Position numbers and translations under genes: made by a program. The notes beneath the pieces were generated by a model. It saw nothing but the letters and a program-made list of their open reading frames with translations, was not told the origin of the DNA and searched no databases. A stretch of DNA of 6,922 nt from Candidatus Limnocylindrales bacterium (lineage in GTDB: Bacteria > Chloroflexota > Limnocylindria > Limnocylindrales > CSP1-4): the NCBI GenBank assembly GCA_030647575.1, contig JAUSJS010000336.1, forward strand, positions 1 to 6,922, given 5' to 3'. This document shows, in pieces, positions 1 through 6,471 of this stretch. Position 1 is the first letter of the stretch; each line of letters starts with the position of its first letter.

Positions 1-165
1 CTCGCCGTCGTCCGCGAGGAAGCCGCCGCCTACCCGGTCATCACCGGGCCGCGCACGCTCTTCGAGGTGGAGACGCCTCGGGCGCGTCTGTCACTGATCT
101 TCCAGCACCGATCCAGGCGCTGGACGGTGAACGGTTTGGACCGTGAGGTCCAAACCGCAGCCTGA
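1..165 (+). CDS. C-terminal fragment of an unidentified protein
   Basis: The plus frame starting at base 1 is open for 54 codons and ends at TGA 163-165. Its first ~30 codons end mostly in G or C, as in the neighbouring genes, while the other two plus frames stop near bases 95 and 145. The visible residues begin LAVVREEAAAYPVITGPRTL, followed by a short beta-like stretch and a basic tail ending REVQTAA. I do not recognise the family, and the start lies outside the window. The last ~11 codons coincide with a perfect inverted repeat (132-157), so transcript termination or protection may be built into the coding end. Function unknown; the frame call is reasonably supported by codon usage only. 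Confidence 0.5.
   Translation, partial: LAVVREEAAAYPVITGPRTLFEVETPRARLSLIFQHRSRRWTVNGLDREVQTAA
132..157 (+). terminator. Perfect 11-bp hairpin with GTGA loop
   Basis: CGGTTTGGACC (132-142) and GGTCCAAACCG (147-157) are exact reverse complements around the four-base loop GTGA, a GNRA-type tetraloop in RNA. It sits at the very end of the first partial gene, six bases before its stop. No T-tract follows, so it is not a canonical intrinsic terminator. It may be a U-tract-independent terminator or a 3'-end-stabilising stem. The structure is certain; the role is inferred. Confidence 0.5.
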
Positions 166-220
166 CCGGCGGTGTCCCGGGCGGCTCATGCCGGCGTTGG
201 CCCGCTGCGCGCGTTCGCTC

Positions 221-237
221 GCGCACTTGGAGTGCGC
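221..237 (+). repeat. Short GC-rich inverted repeat (7-bp stem)
   Basis: GCGCACT (221-227) and AGTGCGC (231-237) pair around the loop TGG. The hairpin lies in the gap between the first partial gene and the one-carbon operon, and no T-run follows. It could contribute to transcript ending after the upstream gene, or may be chance in GC-rich DNA. Confidence 0.35.
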
Positions 238-268
238 TCGCTCTCGTGCTCACGTGCCGCCTTGGCCT

Positions 269-344
269 GAACCGCCCCGGGCGCCGATTCTCAGGAACCG
301 CCCGGAGCGCCGATCCTGACCGCGGATGGGGCGCCGATCCTGAG
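269..344 (+). repeat. Three tandem ~26-bp degenerate repeats upstream of the one-carbon operon
   Basis: Units at 269-294 and 295-320 agree at 21 of 26 positions. A third, shorter unit (321-344) keeps the 3' half. The conserved core GCGCCGATYCTSA occurs at 281-293, 307-319 and 331-343, the last two copies being identical. The array ends about 48 bp before the TACAAT hexamer of the operon. It may be a set of regulator binding sites or a decaying minisatellite; the sequence alone does not decide. Confidence 0.6.
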
Positions 345-391
345 CTCATTGCCATTACCCTGGCGGCGGGTCCTCGCCCCGCCGCCGCCCG

Positions 392-397
392 TACAAT
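392..397 (+). promoter_or_regulatory. Probable -10 element of the one-carbon operon (leaderless start)
   Basis: TACAAT matches the -10 consensus at five of six positions and is followed by six bases and then the GTG start at 404, so the predicted transcription start falls on or next to the start codon. No Shine-Dalgarno sequence precedes the GTG. No TTGACA-like -35 box is visible at 16-18 bp. The spacing is the same as for two other genes here (hexamers at 4189 and 6466). Confidence 0.6.
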
Positions 398-403
398 CGG
401 ATC

Positions 404-1081
404 GTGGATCCATCCACCCAGGTTCGGTTCCGCGATCTGACCCTCGATCGGTTCGTGGCTGCCCTCGCGTCGGCGGCGCCGGTGCCTGGAGGGGGTAGCG
501 CGTCGGCCGTCGCAGCCAGCCTCGGCGCGGGCCTCGTGGCGATGGTCGCGTCGCTCTCCATGCATCGGCCGAGATATGCGGAGCACGCCGAGTTGCTTGC
601 CTGGGCCGCCCAGATGGGGCAGGACCTGGTGGATCGCTTCCTGGCCCTTGCCGACGAGGATGCCGCCGCGTTCGCGGACTACGCCTCCGCGATGAAGCTG
701 CCGCGTCATACCGACGAGCAGCGTGAGGCTCGTTCGGCCGCGCTTCGAGCCGCCGCACGCCACGCGGCCGAGGTGCCGCTTATCGCGGTCGAGGCCTGTG
801 CGGAACTGGTCGGCGTCGCCGAGGCGCTCGCCGGTCGGAGCAACGTCAACGCGGCCAGCGATCTGAACGTGGCCGTCCTGCTCGGCGAGACGGCGGCGCG
901 CGGGGCTGCCGCGAACGTGATGGTCAACCTGCCTTCGGTCGCCGACCCGGACTTCGCGCTCGAGATGCGCGAGCGGGTCGACGCCCTCCTCCATGAGGTT
1001 GAGCGCCTGGCCGAATTGACTCGCGAAGCCGTCGGCAGCGGCGAGCCGCGCGAGCCGATTCCGGCCCCAGTGCGAGCCTGA
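404..1081 (+). CDS. fchA: FchA-like methenyl-THF cyclohydrolase / formimino-THF cyclodeaminase family protein
   Basis: A 225-residue soluble, mostly helical protein of the cyclodeaminase/cyclohydrolase family (FTCD C-terminal domain type). Members either hydrolyse 5,10-methenyl-THF to 10-formyl-THF or release ammonia from 5-formimino-THF to give methenyl-THF. Family marks are the N-terminal PVPGGGS loop (residues 26-32), DEDAAAF (84-90), the SDLNVAVLL segment (152-160) and NVMVNL (171-176). Length matches stand-alone members; there is no fused formiminotransferase domain. The GTG at 404 puts RFRDLTLDRFVAAL in the usual N-terminal position, and the TACAAT six bases upstream supports a leaderless start. 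It is the first gene of an operon, four bases before folD. Because that FolD lacks its cyclohydrolase lysine, I favour the cyclohydrolase role. A hutH in the same window keeps the cyclodeaminase role in histidine breakdown open. Confidence 0.9.
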   Translation: MDPSTQVRFRDLTLDRFVAALASAAPVPGGGSASAVAASLGAGLVAMVASLSMHRPRYAEHAELLAWAAQMGQDLVDRFLALADEDAAAFADYASAMKLPRHTDEQREARSAALRAAARHAAEVPLIAVEACAELVGVAEALAGRSNVNAASDLNVAVLLGETAARGAAANVMVNLPSVADPDFALEMRERVDALLHEVERLAELTREAVGSGEPREPIPAPVRA

Positions 1082-1085
1082 TCGA

Positions 1086-1991
1086 GTGACCTTCCCGGGC
1101 GCCCGGTTGCTCGAGGGCGGAGCGATGGCCGCCGAGATCCGAACCGCGGTTGCCGAGGACGTCGCGAGCTTCACCGCCACGCAGGGTCGTCCGCCAGGTC
1201 TGCGCGTCGTCATCATCGGCAAGGACGCGCCGTCGACCGTCTACCTCGAGCGCATCCTGCGCGGTTGCGCCAAGGTCGGGATCGACGCCGGCTTCGTCGA
1301 GCTCGAGGGCGAAGCCACCGAGGCCAAGGTGACCGCGACAGTCCGAGCGCTCAACGACGACCCGAGCGTCGATGGGGTCATCGTCCAGATGCCGCTTCCC
1401 GGGACGATCCGGCTGCGCGCGGTCATCGATGCGATCGATCCGGCCAAGGACATCGACGGGATCCATCCGCTCAACGCCGGGCTGCTGCGCCTGGGCTATG
1501 ACGGCTTCCTGCCGGCGACCGCCCACGCGGCGGTCGAGATCCTCCGTCGCTCGGCCATCGAGATCGAAGGACGCGACGCGGTCGTCATCGGTCGCTCGGC
1601 AGTCGTCGGGATGCCGGCCGCATTCCTGCTCGTCAGGGAGGACGCGACCGTCACGGTTTGCCACCGGCGGACGCGCGACCTTGCCGGCCACGTGCGCCGC
1701 GCCGACATCGTGGTGGTTGCCGCGGGACATCCCGGCCTCGTCACCGGGGCGATGCTCAAGCCAGGCGCGGTCGTGGTCGACGTCGGGATAAACGTGGTCG
1801 ATGGGCGGATCGTCGGCGACGTCGACTTCGAGTCGGCCCGCGAGGTCGCCTCGGCGATCACCCCGGTCCCGGGCGGGGTGGGGCCCTTGACCAATGCCCT
1901 GCTGCTGACCCATCTCATTCGCGCCGCGGAGCGCCAGGCCGCAGAACGCCAGGCGTCGCGCCAGCCCGCCGTCACCGGAGGAGATCGATGA
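1086..1991 (+). CDS. folD: FolD methylene-THF dehydrogenase, cyclohydrolase lysine missing
   Basis: A 301-residue cytosolic FolD-family enzyme, usually bifunctional (methylene-THF to methenyl-THF with NAD(P), then to 10-formyl-THF). The Rossmann motif VVIGRSAVVGMP (166-177), the VQMPLP segment (Q101), PAKDIDG (D124) and the C-terminal PVPGGVGPLT motif are present. In the YxxxK catalytic motif the tyrosine is kept (Y53), but the lysine position is isoleucine (I57, codon ATC at 1254-1256). The usual PxTPxG stretch also reads PATAHA. In human and yeast relatives this lysine is needed for cyclohydrolase but not dehydrogenase activity, so I infer a dehydrogenase-only enzyme. R170 in GRS and the arginines in CHRRT could favour NADP, but this is uncertain. 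The GTG start is four bases after fchA. An ATG at 1125 with GAGGG upstream is an alternative, but would remove the conserved ARLLEG strand. Confidence 0.93.
   Translation: MTFPGARLLEGGAMAAEIRTAVAEDVASFTATQGRPPGLRVVIIGKDAPSTVYLERILRGCAKVGIDAGFVELEGEATEAKVTATVRALNDDPSVDGVIVQMPLPGTIRLRAVIDAIDPAKDIDGIHPLNAGLLRLGYDGFLPATAHAAVEILRRSAIEIEGRDAVVIGRSAVVGMPAAFLLVREDATVTVCHRRTRDLAGHVRRADIVVVAAGHPGLVTGAMLKPGAVVVDVGINVVDGRIVGDVDFESAREVASAITPVPGGVGPLTNALLLTHLIRAAERQAAERQASRQPAVTGGDR
1977..1983 (+). promoter_or_regulatory. Strong Shine-Dalgarno sequence for fhs
   Basis: GGAGGAG lies four bases before the ATG at 1988, inside the last codons of folD. It fixes the fhs start and shows that internal operon genes here use SD-led initiation, in contrast to the SD-less first gene. 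Confidence 0.85.
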
Positions 1992-3694
1992 GCTTCCCGT
2001 CCGATCTCGAGATCGCCCAGGCCGTCAAACCGCGACCGATCGTCGACATCGCGCGCGAGCTCGGGATCGCCGACCACGAGCTCGAGCTCTACGGACCGAC
2101 AAAAGCCAAGGTCACGATTGAGGCGATCCGCCGCCTCGAGGCGGAACGGCCGCGGGGCAAGTACGTGCTGGTGACGGCGATCACGCCGACGCCCCTCGGC
2201 GAGGGCAAGTCGACCACCGCGGTCGGTCTCGCCCAGGGTCTCAACCACATCGGCAGGAAGGCGGCCGTCAACCTCCGTCAGCCGTCGCTGGGCCCGGTCT
2301 TCGGGATCAAGGGCGGCGCCGCGGGCGGCGGCTACAGCCAGGTCATCCCGATGGAGGACTTCAACCTCCACCTGACCGGCGACGTCCACGCCGTCGGTGC
2401 CGCGCACAACCTGGCCGGTGCCTTCCTGGACAACAGCCTCCACCACGGGAACCCTTTGGGCGTCGATCCACGCGGGATCCTCTGGCCGCGGGTCGTCGAC
2501 ATCAGCGATCGCGCGCTCCGTCACGTCGTCATCGGGCTGGGTGGGCGCGAGGACGGGGTGACCCGAGAGACCGAGTTCGTGATCACCGTCGGCTCCGAGG
2601 TGATGGCGGTCCTGGCCCTGGCCACCGACCTGCAGGACCTCCGCGTGCGCCTCGGGCGGATCGTGCTGGCGACGACGATGGACGGGAAGCCGGTGACGGC
2701 GGAGGACGTGGGCGTCGCCGGAGCGATGACCGTCCTGCTGCGCGACGCCCTCAAACCCAATCTGCTGCAGACCCTGGAGGGCGGCCCGGCGTTCGTCCAC
2801 GCGGGGCCGTTCGCCAACATCGCCCACGGCAATAACTCGATCATCGCCGACCGCCTCGCCCTGGTCACCAACGACATCGTGTGCACGGAGGCCGGATTCG
2901 GCGCCGACATGGGCGCGGAGAAATTCTTCGACATCAAGTGCCGGGCGTCGGGGCTCGTCCCCGATGCGGCCGTCGTGGTCGCCACGGTGCGGGCGCTCAA
3001 GATGCACGGCGGCGTCGGAAACATCGTTGCGGGCAAGCCGCTCGATCCGGCACTCCTCGAGGAGAACGTGGAGGCCGTCCGCCGGGGTGCCGCCAATCTC
3101 GCCAAGCAGATCGAGAATGTCACGATGTTCGGGGTCTCGACGGTCGTGGCCATCAACTCGTTTCCGACCGACACGCCGGCGGAGGTGGACGCGATCCGCG
3201 AGGTGTCCCTGGCGGCCGGCGCCCGCGACGCGGTGGTGGCGACGCACTTCAGCGACGGCGGCGCGGGCGCCGCGGCACTCGCCGAGGCGGTCTGGGCGGC
3301 GGCCGAGCACCGGGATTCCGAATTCCGGCTGCTCTATCCGGACGACATGGCGCTGGTGCAGAAGATCGACACGATCGCGACCAGGGTCTACGGCGCCGAC
3401 GGGGTCGAGCTCTTGCCGGCTGCCGCCAGGGCGCTCAAGCAGTTCGAGGAACTCGGTTACGGCCACCTGCCGATCTGCATGGCCAAGACCCAGTACTCGC
3501 TGAGTCACGATGCCGCTCTCAAGGGCCGCCCGACAGGCTTCACGATCCCGATTCGCGAGGTCCGCCTGTCGGCCGGCGCCGGCTTCATCACGCCAATGTG
3601 CGGGGAGATGCGGACGATGCCCGGGCTGCCGTCGAGACCGGGCGGCGAGAAGATCGACATCGACGCAGACGGCAACATCGTGGGGCTGTTCTAG
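1988..3694 (+). CDS. fhs: Formate-tetrahydrofolate ligase (10-formyl-THF synthetase)
   Basis: A 568-residue cytosolic enzyme that makes 10-formyl-THF from formate, THF and ATP. It is full length for the family (about 555-570). Recognisable segments are the N-terminal LEIAQAVKPRPI, a P-loop TPTPLGEGKSTT with K74, RQPSLGPVFGIKGGAAGGGY following it, HAGPFANIAHGNNS in the middle, TEAGFGADMGAEKF, and an intact C-terminal end reading GNIVGLF. The ATG overlaps the folD stop (ATGA at 1988-1991) and has a GGAGGAG ribosome site, so translation is probably coupled. It is the last gene of the three-gene unit. Together with FchA and FolD it links formate to methylene-THF in either direction. No other Wood-Ljungdahl gene is in the window, so an anabolic formate-assimilating or formate-releasing role is as likely as an acetogenic one. 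Confidence 0.97.
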   Translation: MSFPSDLEIAQAVKPRPIVDIARELGIADHELELYGPTKAKVTIEAIRRLEAERPRGKYVLVTAITPTPLGEGKSTTAVGLAQGLNHIGRKAAVNLRQPSLGPVFGIKGGAAGGGYSQVIPMEDFNLHLTGDVHAVGAAHNLAGAFLDNSLHHGNPLGVDPRGILWPRVVDISDRALRHVVIGLGGREDGVTRETEFVITVGSEVMAVLALATDLQDLRVRLGRIVLATTMDGKPVTAEDVGVAGAMTVLLRDALKPNLLQTLEGGPAFVHAGPFANIAHGNNSIIADRLALVTNDIVCTEAGFGADMGAEKFFDIKCRASGLVPDAAVVVATVRALKMHGGVGNIVAGKPLDPALLEENVEAVRRGAANLAKQIENVTMFGVSTVVAINSFPTDTPAEVDAIREVSLAAGARDAVVATHFSDGGAGAAALAEAVWAAAEHRDSEFRLLYPDDMALVQKIDTIATRVYGADGVELLPAAARALKQFEELGYGHLPICMAKTQYSLSHDAALKGRPTGFTIPIREVRLSAGAGFITPMCGEMRTMPGLPSRPGGEKIDIDADGNIVGLF

Positions 3695-3900
3695 CGAACC
3701 TCAACCGCTCATCCGTTGGCGAACGAGCACTGCCAGTCGACGCCACGGACGCAAGGAGGTCCGAGGCCCTCCCCCGGCCGAAGAACGCGACTGGAGGTCT
3801 ACATCATCTCGATGAGGCCGCCGCGATCCCGCCCTTGAGTCCTGGAACGCGCCTACCAATCACGCCTGGGCTCGGGGCGACAACGCGACTTCTCCGCCGG

Positions 3901-4128
3901 TCAGCCGAGTCCGCTCGTGGCGAGCGCGAAACAGGCCGCAATCACGATCGCGATCGCGACGCCCACAACTCCGGCCCCCCACGCCGCGACATCGACCGGG
4001 CCGAGGGGCTGTTCGCCGTGGGCGTGATCGTCGTGGCCGTGTTGGTCGCCGTGGTCCGTCGGTTCGTGGTGATCGCCGCCGGCCGAGGCGTGGTGGCCGG
4101 GCGCGTCCGTCGCATGCGGGTCGCTCAT
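3901..4128 (-). CDS. Small histidine-rich single-span membrane protein
   Basis: A 75-residue protein in two parts. Residues 1-40 are hydrophilic and hold ten histidines (positions 5, 12, 13, 20, 21, 26, 30, 32, 35, 37) mixed with Asp and Gly, for example DQHGHDDHAHGEQ. Residues 47-70 form one hydrophobic helix (VAAWGAGVVGVAIAIVIAA), and the protein ends at ATSGLG. I chose the ATG at 4128 because GAGGAG lies five bases upstream (4134-4139), within a longer purine stretch; an upstream ATG at 4155 has no such site. The His-rich tail suggests binding of a metal such as Zn, Ni, Cu or Co at the membrane, but this is inference from composition. There is no recognised family. It is convergent with fhs and divergent from the MFS gene (73-bp gap). 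Confidence 0.75.
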   Translation of the reverse strand: MSDPHATDAPGHHASAGGDHHEPTDHGDQHGHDDHAHGEQPLGPVDVAAWGAGVVGVAIAIVIAACFALATSGLG

Positions 4129-4133
4129 CGTCG

Positions 4134-4139
4134 CTCCTC
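4134..4139 (-). promoter_or_regulatory. Shine-Dalgarno sequence of the His-rich gene
   Basis: Read on the minus strand, GAGGAG is followed by CGACG and the ATG at 4128. GGAGGT (4141-4146) lies just before it. This site decides the start at 4128. A CAGAAT hexamer on the minus strand (4154-4159) is a weak candidate -10 further upstream. Confidence 0.75.
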
Positions 4140-4188
4140 TACCTCCGGCCGGCATTCTGGCAGACCCTCCGCGTGGCCGTTGAGCCCG

Positions 4189-4194
4189 TAGACT
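4189..4194 (+). promoter_or_regulatory. Probable -10 element of the MFS gene (leaderless start)
   Basis: TAGACT fits TANNNT and is followed by exactly seven bases and the ATG at 4202, placing the predicted transcription start at the start codon. No Shine-Dalgarno sequence is present. The spacing matches those before 404 and 6479. Confidence 0.55.
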
Positions 4195-4201
4195 CGCCGA
4201 G

Positions 4202-5488
4202 ATGTCGACGCCCAGCGCGCCCCTCGACGCGGGGTTGATCGCGAGCCTCCGCGGGCTCGACCGGAACGGCCGGCTCCTGTTCGAGCTTCGGACGCTCCGA
4301 ATGTTCGGCTACGGCTTCCTGGCGGTGATCCTCGTCCTCTACCTGGACGCGCTCGGTCTGGATGCCCTCACCATCGGCGCGATCCTGACGCTGACGCTCG
4401 TTGGCGACACGCTGATCTCCCTGTGGCTGACGACCAACGCCGATCGGATCGGCCGGCGCCGGGTGCTGATCGCGGGCTCCCTGCTGATGGTCGTCGCCGG
4501 GCTGGTGTTCGCGCTCACCAGCTGGCCGCCGCTCTTGATCCTGGCGGCGACGATCGGGGTCATCTCGCCGACTGGGAACGAGGTGGGTCCGTTCCTGGCC
4601 ATTGAGCAGGCCGCCCTCTCCGAGGCGATCCAGGGTACCCGTCGCACTTCCACGTTCGCCTGGTACAACCTCGTCGGGTACGCCGCCACGGCGACCGGCG
4701 CGCTACTGGCCGGAATCGTCAGCCAGGCGTTGCTCGACCGGGGACTCGCGGCTGCGGATGCCTACCGGGCCATCGTGATCGGCTACGCCCTGATCGGCCT
4801 GGCGATGGCGCTCGGCTGCCGCCGGCTTGGTGACGCGATCGAGGCGCCGTCGCCCGGCGAGGACCTCCCGGCGGACGGCATCCGGCGCCGCTTCGGGCTC
4901 GGTCGGTCGAAGGGGGTGGTGCTGCGGCTGTCGGCGCTCTTCTCGATCGACGCGTTCGCCGGCGGGTTCATCCCGATGAGCCTGATGGCCTACTGGTTCC
5001 ATCTCCGCTTCGGGGTCGAACCGGCCGTGCTCGGGGCGATCTTCTTCGGCTCGAATCTGCTCGCTGCCGTCTCGGCCCTCTCGGCGGCGCGGATCGCGGC
5101 CCGAATCGGTCTGATCAACACGATGGTCTTCAGCCACATCCCGTCGAATTTGCTGCTGATCGCCATCCCGCTCATGCCGACCCTGCCGCTGGCCGTGGGC
5201 GTGCTGCTCCTGCGCTTCAGCCTCAGCCAGATGGATGTGCCGACGCGCCAGTCGTACGTGATGGCTGTGGTGGATCCCGACGAGCGTTCGGCGGCGGCCG
5301 GCGTCACCGGGATCGCCCGAACGACCGGCGCGGCGATCTCACCGGCGCTCTCCGCGGTGCTCATCTCGAACGGCGGCCTGGCGGCGCTCCCGTTCTACCT
5401 CGCGGGCGGTCTCAAGATCGTGTACGACCTGCTCCTCTATCGCGAGTTCCGCTCGGTGCGCCCGCCCGAGGAACGGGACGTGGGTTAG
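4202..5488 (+). CDS. Major facilitator superfamily transporter
   Basis: A 428-residue inner-membrane secondary transporter with about twelve hydrophobic helices. The first group covers residues ~34-206, a hydrophilic central loop ~207-238 follows, and the second group covers ~240-414. A motif-A-like loop NADRIGRRRV (79-88) lies between helices 2 and 3, as in drug/proton antiporters. A conserved-looking DVPTRQSYVMAVVDPDER segment (345-362) lies before helix 11. Both termini are predicted cytoplasmic. The substrate cannot be read from the sequence; efflux is the usual guess for this type. It is transcribed alone, divergent from the His-rich gene and convergent with the DedA gene. The ATG at 4202 is supported by the TAGACT hexamer seven bases upstream. 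Confidence 0.88.
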   Translation: MSTPSAPLDAGLIASLRGLDRNGRLLFELRTLRMFGYGFLAVILVLYLDALGLDALTIGAILTLTLVGDTLISLWLTTNADRIGRRRVLIAGSLLMVVAGLVFALTSWPPLLILAATIGVISPTGNEVGPFLAIEQAALSEAIQGTRRTSTFAWYNLVGYAATATGALLAGIVSQALLDRGLAAADAYRAIVIGYALIGLAMALGCRRLGDAIEAPSPGEDLPADGIRRRFGLGRSKGVVLRLSALFSIDAFAGGFIPMSLMAYWFHLRFGVEPAVLGAIFFGSNLLAAVSALSAARIAARIGLINTMVFSHIPSNLLLIAIPLMPTLPLAVGVLLLRFSLSQMDVPTRQSYVMAVVDPDERSAAAGVTGIARTTGAAISPALSAVLISNGGLAALPFYLAGGLKIVYDLLLYREFRSVRPPEERDVG

Positions 5489-5505
5489 CCAAGAGGCCGA
5501 CGTAG

Positions 5506-5517
5506 GGCGAGCTCGCC
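5506..5517 (+). terminator. Possible weak terminator stem after the MFS gene
   Basis: GGCGAGCTCGCC is a perfect 12-base palindrome 18 bases after the MFS stop. It can form only a 4-bp stem with loop AGCT. The sequence that follows, up to GTTCCGTTT, is only mildly T-rich. It is listed because it is the best candidate in this gap. Confidence 0.2.
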
Positions 5518-5682
5518 ATCGCGTTCCGTTTCCAGCTCGGCTGGTGTACCGAACACGAGCAGGTCACAGGTGCCAATCACTCTGGAAGTTCATGCGCAGT
5601 CTGGGCGGGATCCGTCGCGTGTTCCAGTGGGGCTATTGCTTTCGACGCACCTTGGGCCTGGAGGGGTTGCTTGTACCGATCC

Positions 5683-5732
5683 GGCTGGAATCGGGGCCGG
5701 GCTGGAAATCGGGGCCGGGCTGGAAAACGGGG
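5683..5732 (+). repeat. Short tandem repeat, three copies of ~17-18 bp, abutting the DedA stop codon
   Basis: Units GGCTGGAATCGGGGCCG (5683-5699), the same with one extra A (5700-5717) and a truncated GGCTGGAAAACGGGG (5718-5732) follow head to tail. The array ends exactly where the minus-strand DedA stop codon (5733-5735) begins, so it would form the start of that gene's 3' untranslated region. The copies differ by a single-base indel, typical of slippage or unequal exchange. Confidence 0.75.
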
Positions 5733-6458
5733 TTAGGGAGCCTCGTCGGCGCTCTCGCCGCTGCCCGGCCCCCGCCTTCGGCCCGGCATCCCGAGTCGCC
5801 ACCACACGAACAGGACGACGGCGAGGATCACCGCGACCGCGATCGCGAGGTCGAATGGCTGCAGGGCATGGCGGATCTCGACCCAGTTCGCGCCCAGCAC
5901 CGTGCCGGCGTAGACGAGCAGCATCGACCACGGGAGGGCCCCCGCGGTCGAGTAGGCGATGAACCGCCCCAAAGGCATGCGTGCCACGCCAGCCGGGAAG
6001 CTGATGAACGTCCGAACGACTGGCAGGAGCCGCCCGATGAACACGGTCGCCGCCCCATGACTGGCAAAGAACCGGTCGGCCAGCTCGATTTCGTGCGGCC
6101 GGATCAGGAGGTACTGACCGTAGCGCTCCAGGAACGGCCGGCCGCCATAGGCCCCGATGACATACGCGACGAGCGACCCGAGCGTGTTCCCGATCGTCGC
6201 CAGCACGACCACGATCCAATAGTTCCAGGGGCTTCCGGTCAGTGGCTCGAGCTGGCTGGAGTCCGAGATCAGGAAGCCGGCGTACGGCAGGATCAGCTCG
6301 GACGGGAGCGGAATCATCGCCGATTCGATGGCCATCGCCACGAGGACCCCGAGATAGCCGACGGCACCGTAGAGGCCGTTCAGGAAGGGGATGACGATCT
6401 CGTCGATGAAGGCGAGCACGCGAACCTCGTGACTGTCTGGGTGGGCGGCGGGCAGCAT
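5733..6458 (-). CDS. DedA-family (SNARE-associated type) membrane protein
   Basis: A 241-residue integral membrane protein. DedA proteins are conserved transporters, some of which flip undecaprenyl phosphate or phospholipids and affect envelope homeostasis. Visible marks are the N-terminal re-entrant/helix segment AIESAMIPLPSELILPYAG (43-61, with E45, P50, P52, E54) and the signature GRLLPVVRTFISFPAG (142-157, with R143 and R149), followed by MPLGRF, a helix around 171-190 and a last helix ~203-221. The C-terminal tail is basic and then acidic. The start is ambiguous: ATG at 6458 gives a 13-residue polar lead; GTG at 6419, with GAGG five bases upstream, gives MLAFIDEIVIPFLNG, closer to usual DedA N-termini. 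The gene is divergent from hutH with only 20 bases between the annotated starts. Confidence 0.92.
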   Translation of the reverse strand: MLPAAHPDSHEVRVLAFIDEIVIPFLNGLYGAVGYLGVLVAMAIESAMIPLPSELILPYAGFLISDSSQLEPLTGSPWNYWIVVVLATIGNTLGSLVAYVIGAYGGRPFLERYGQYLLIRPHEIELADRFFASHGAATVFIGRLLPVVRTFISFPAGVARMPLGRFIAYSTAGALPWSMLLVYAGTVLGANWVEIRHALQPFDLAIAVAVILAVVLFVWWRLGMPGRRRGPGSGESADEAP

Positions 6459-6463
6459 AGCCG

Positions 6464-6469
6464 ACTATC
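6464..6469 (-). promoter_or_regulatory. Candidate -10 element for the DedA gene, overlapping that of hutH
   Basis: On the minus strand this reads GATAGT, four of six matches to TATAAT, and would start transcription near 6457. That would be leaderless if the ATG at 6458 is used, or give a ~38-base leader with a GAGG site if the GTG at 6419 is used. It overlaps the plus-strand TATCCT by four bases. Confidence 0.35.
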
Positions 6470-6471
6470 CT
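6466..6471 (+). promoter_or_regulatory. Probable -10 element of hutH (leaderless start)
   Basis: TATCCT is followed by seven bases and the GTG at 6479, so the predicted transcription start is the start codon. There is no Shine-Dalgarno sequence. This is the third instance of the same layout in the window. Confidence 0.55.

Noticed and set aside
246..440. A 64-codon plus-strand open frame in the gap before fchA
   Set aside because: It spans the tandem repeats and the promoter hexamer, has no ribosome site and overlaps fchA in another frame.
41..1222. A 393-codon minus-strand open frame across the first gap, fchA and the start of folD
   Set aside because: It runs antisense to clear genes and through repeats and hairpins, and has an Arg/Gly-rich composition typical of GC-rich shadow frames.
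1496..3508. A 670-codon minus-strand open frame opposite folD and fhs
   Set aside because: It is an antisense shadow of strong G/C third-position bias. The plus-strand frames encode unmistakable FolD and Fhs, and the minus translation is Arg/Asp/His-rich low-complexity without any family motif.
3695..3900. Possible terminator stems in the fhs/His-rich convergent gap, for example a GGAGG/CCTCC pair in the stretch after 3750
   Set aside because: The stems are five base pairs or fewer with long loops and no T-tract, so nothing here stands out from GC-rich background.
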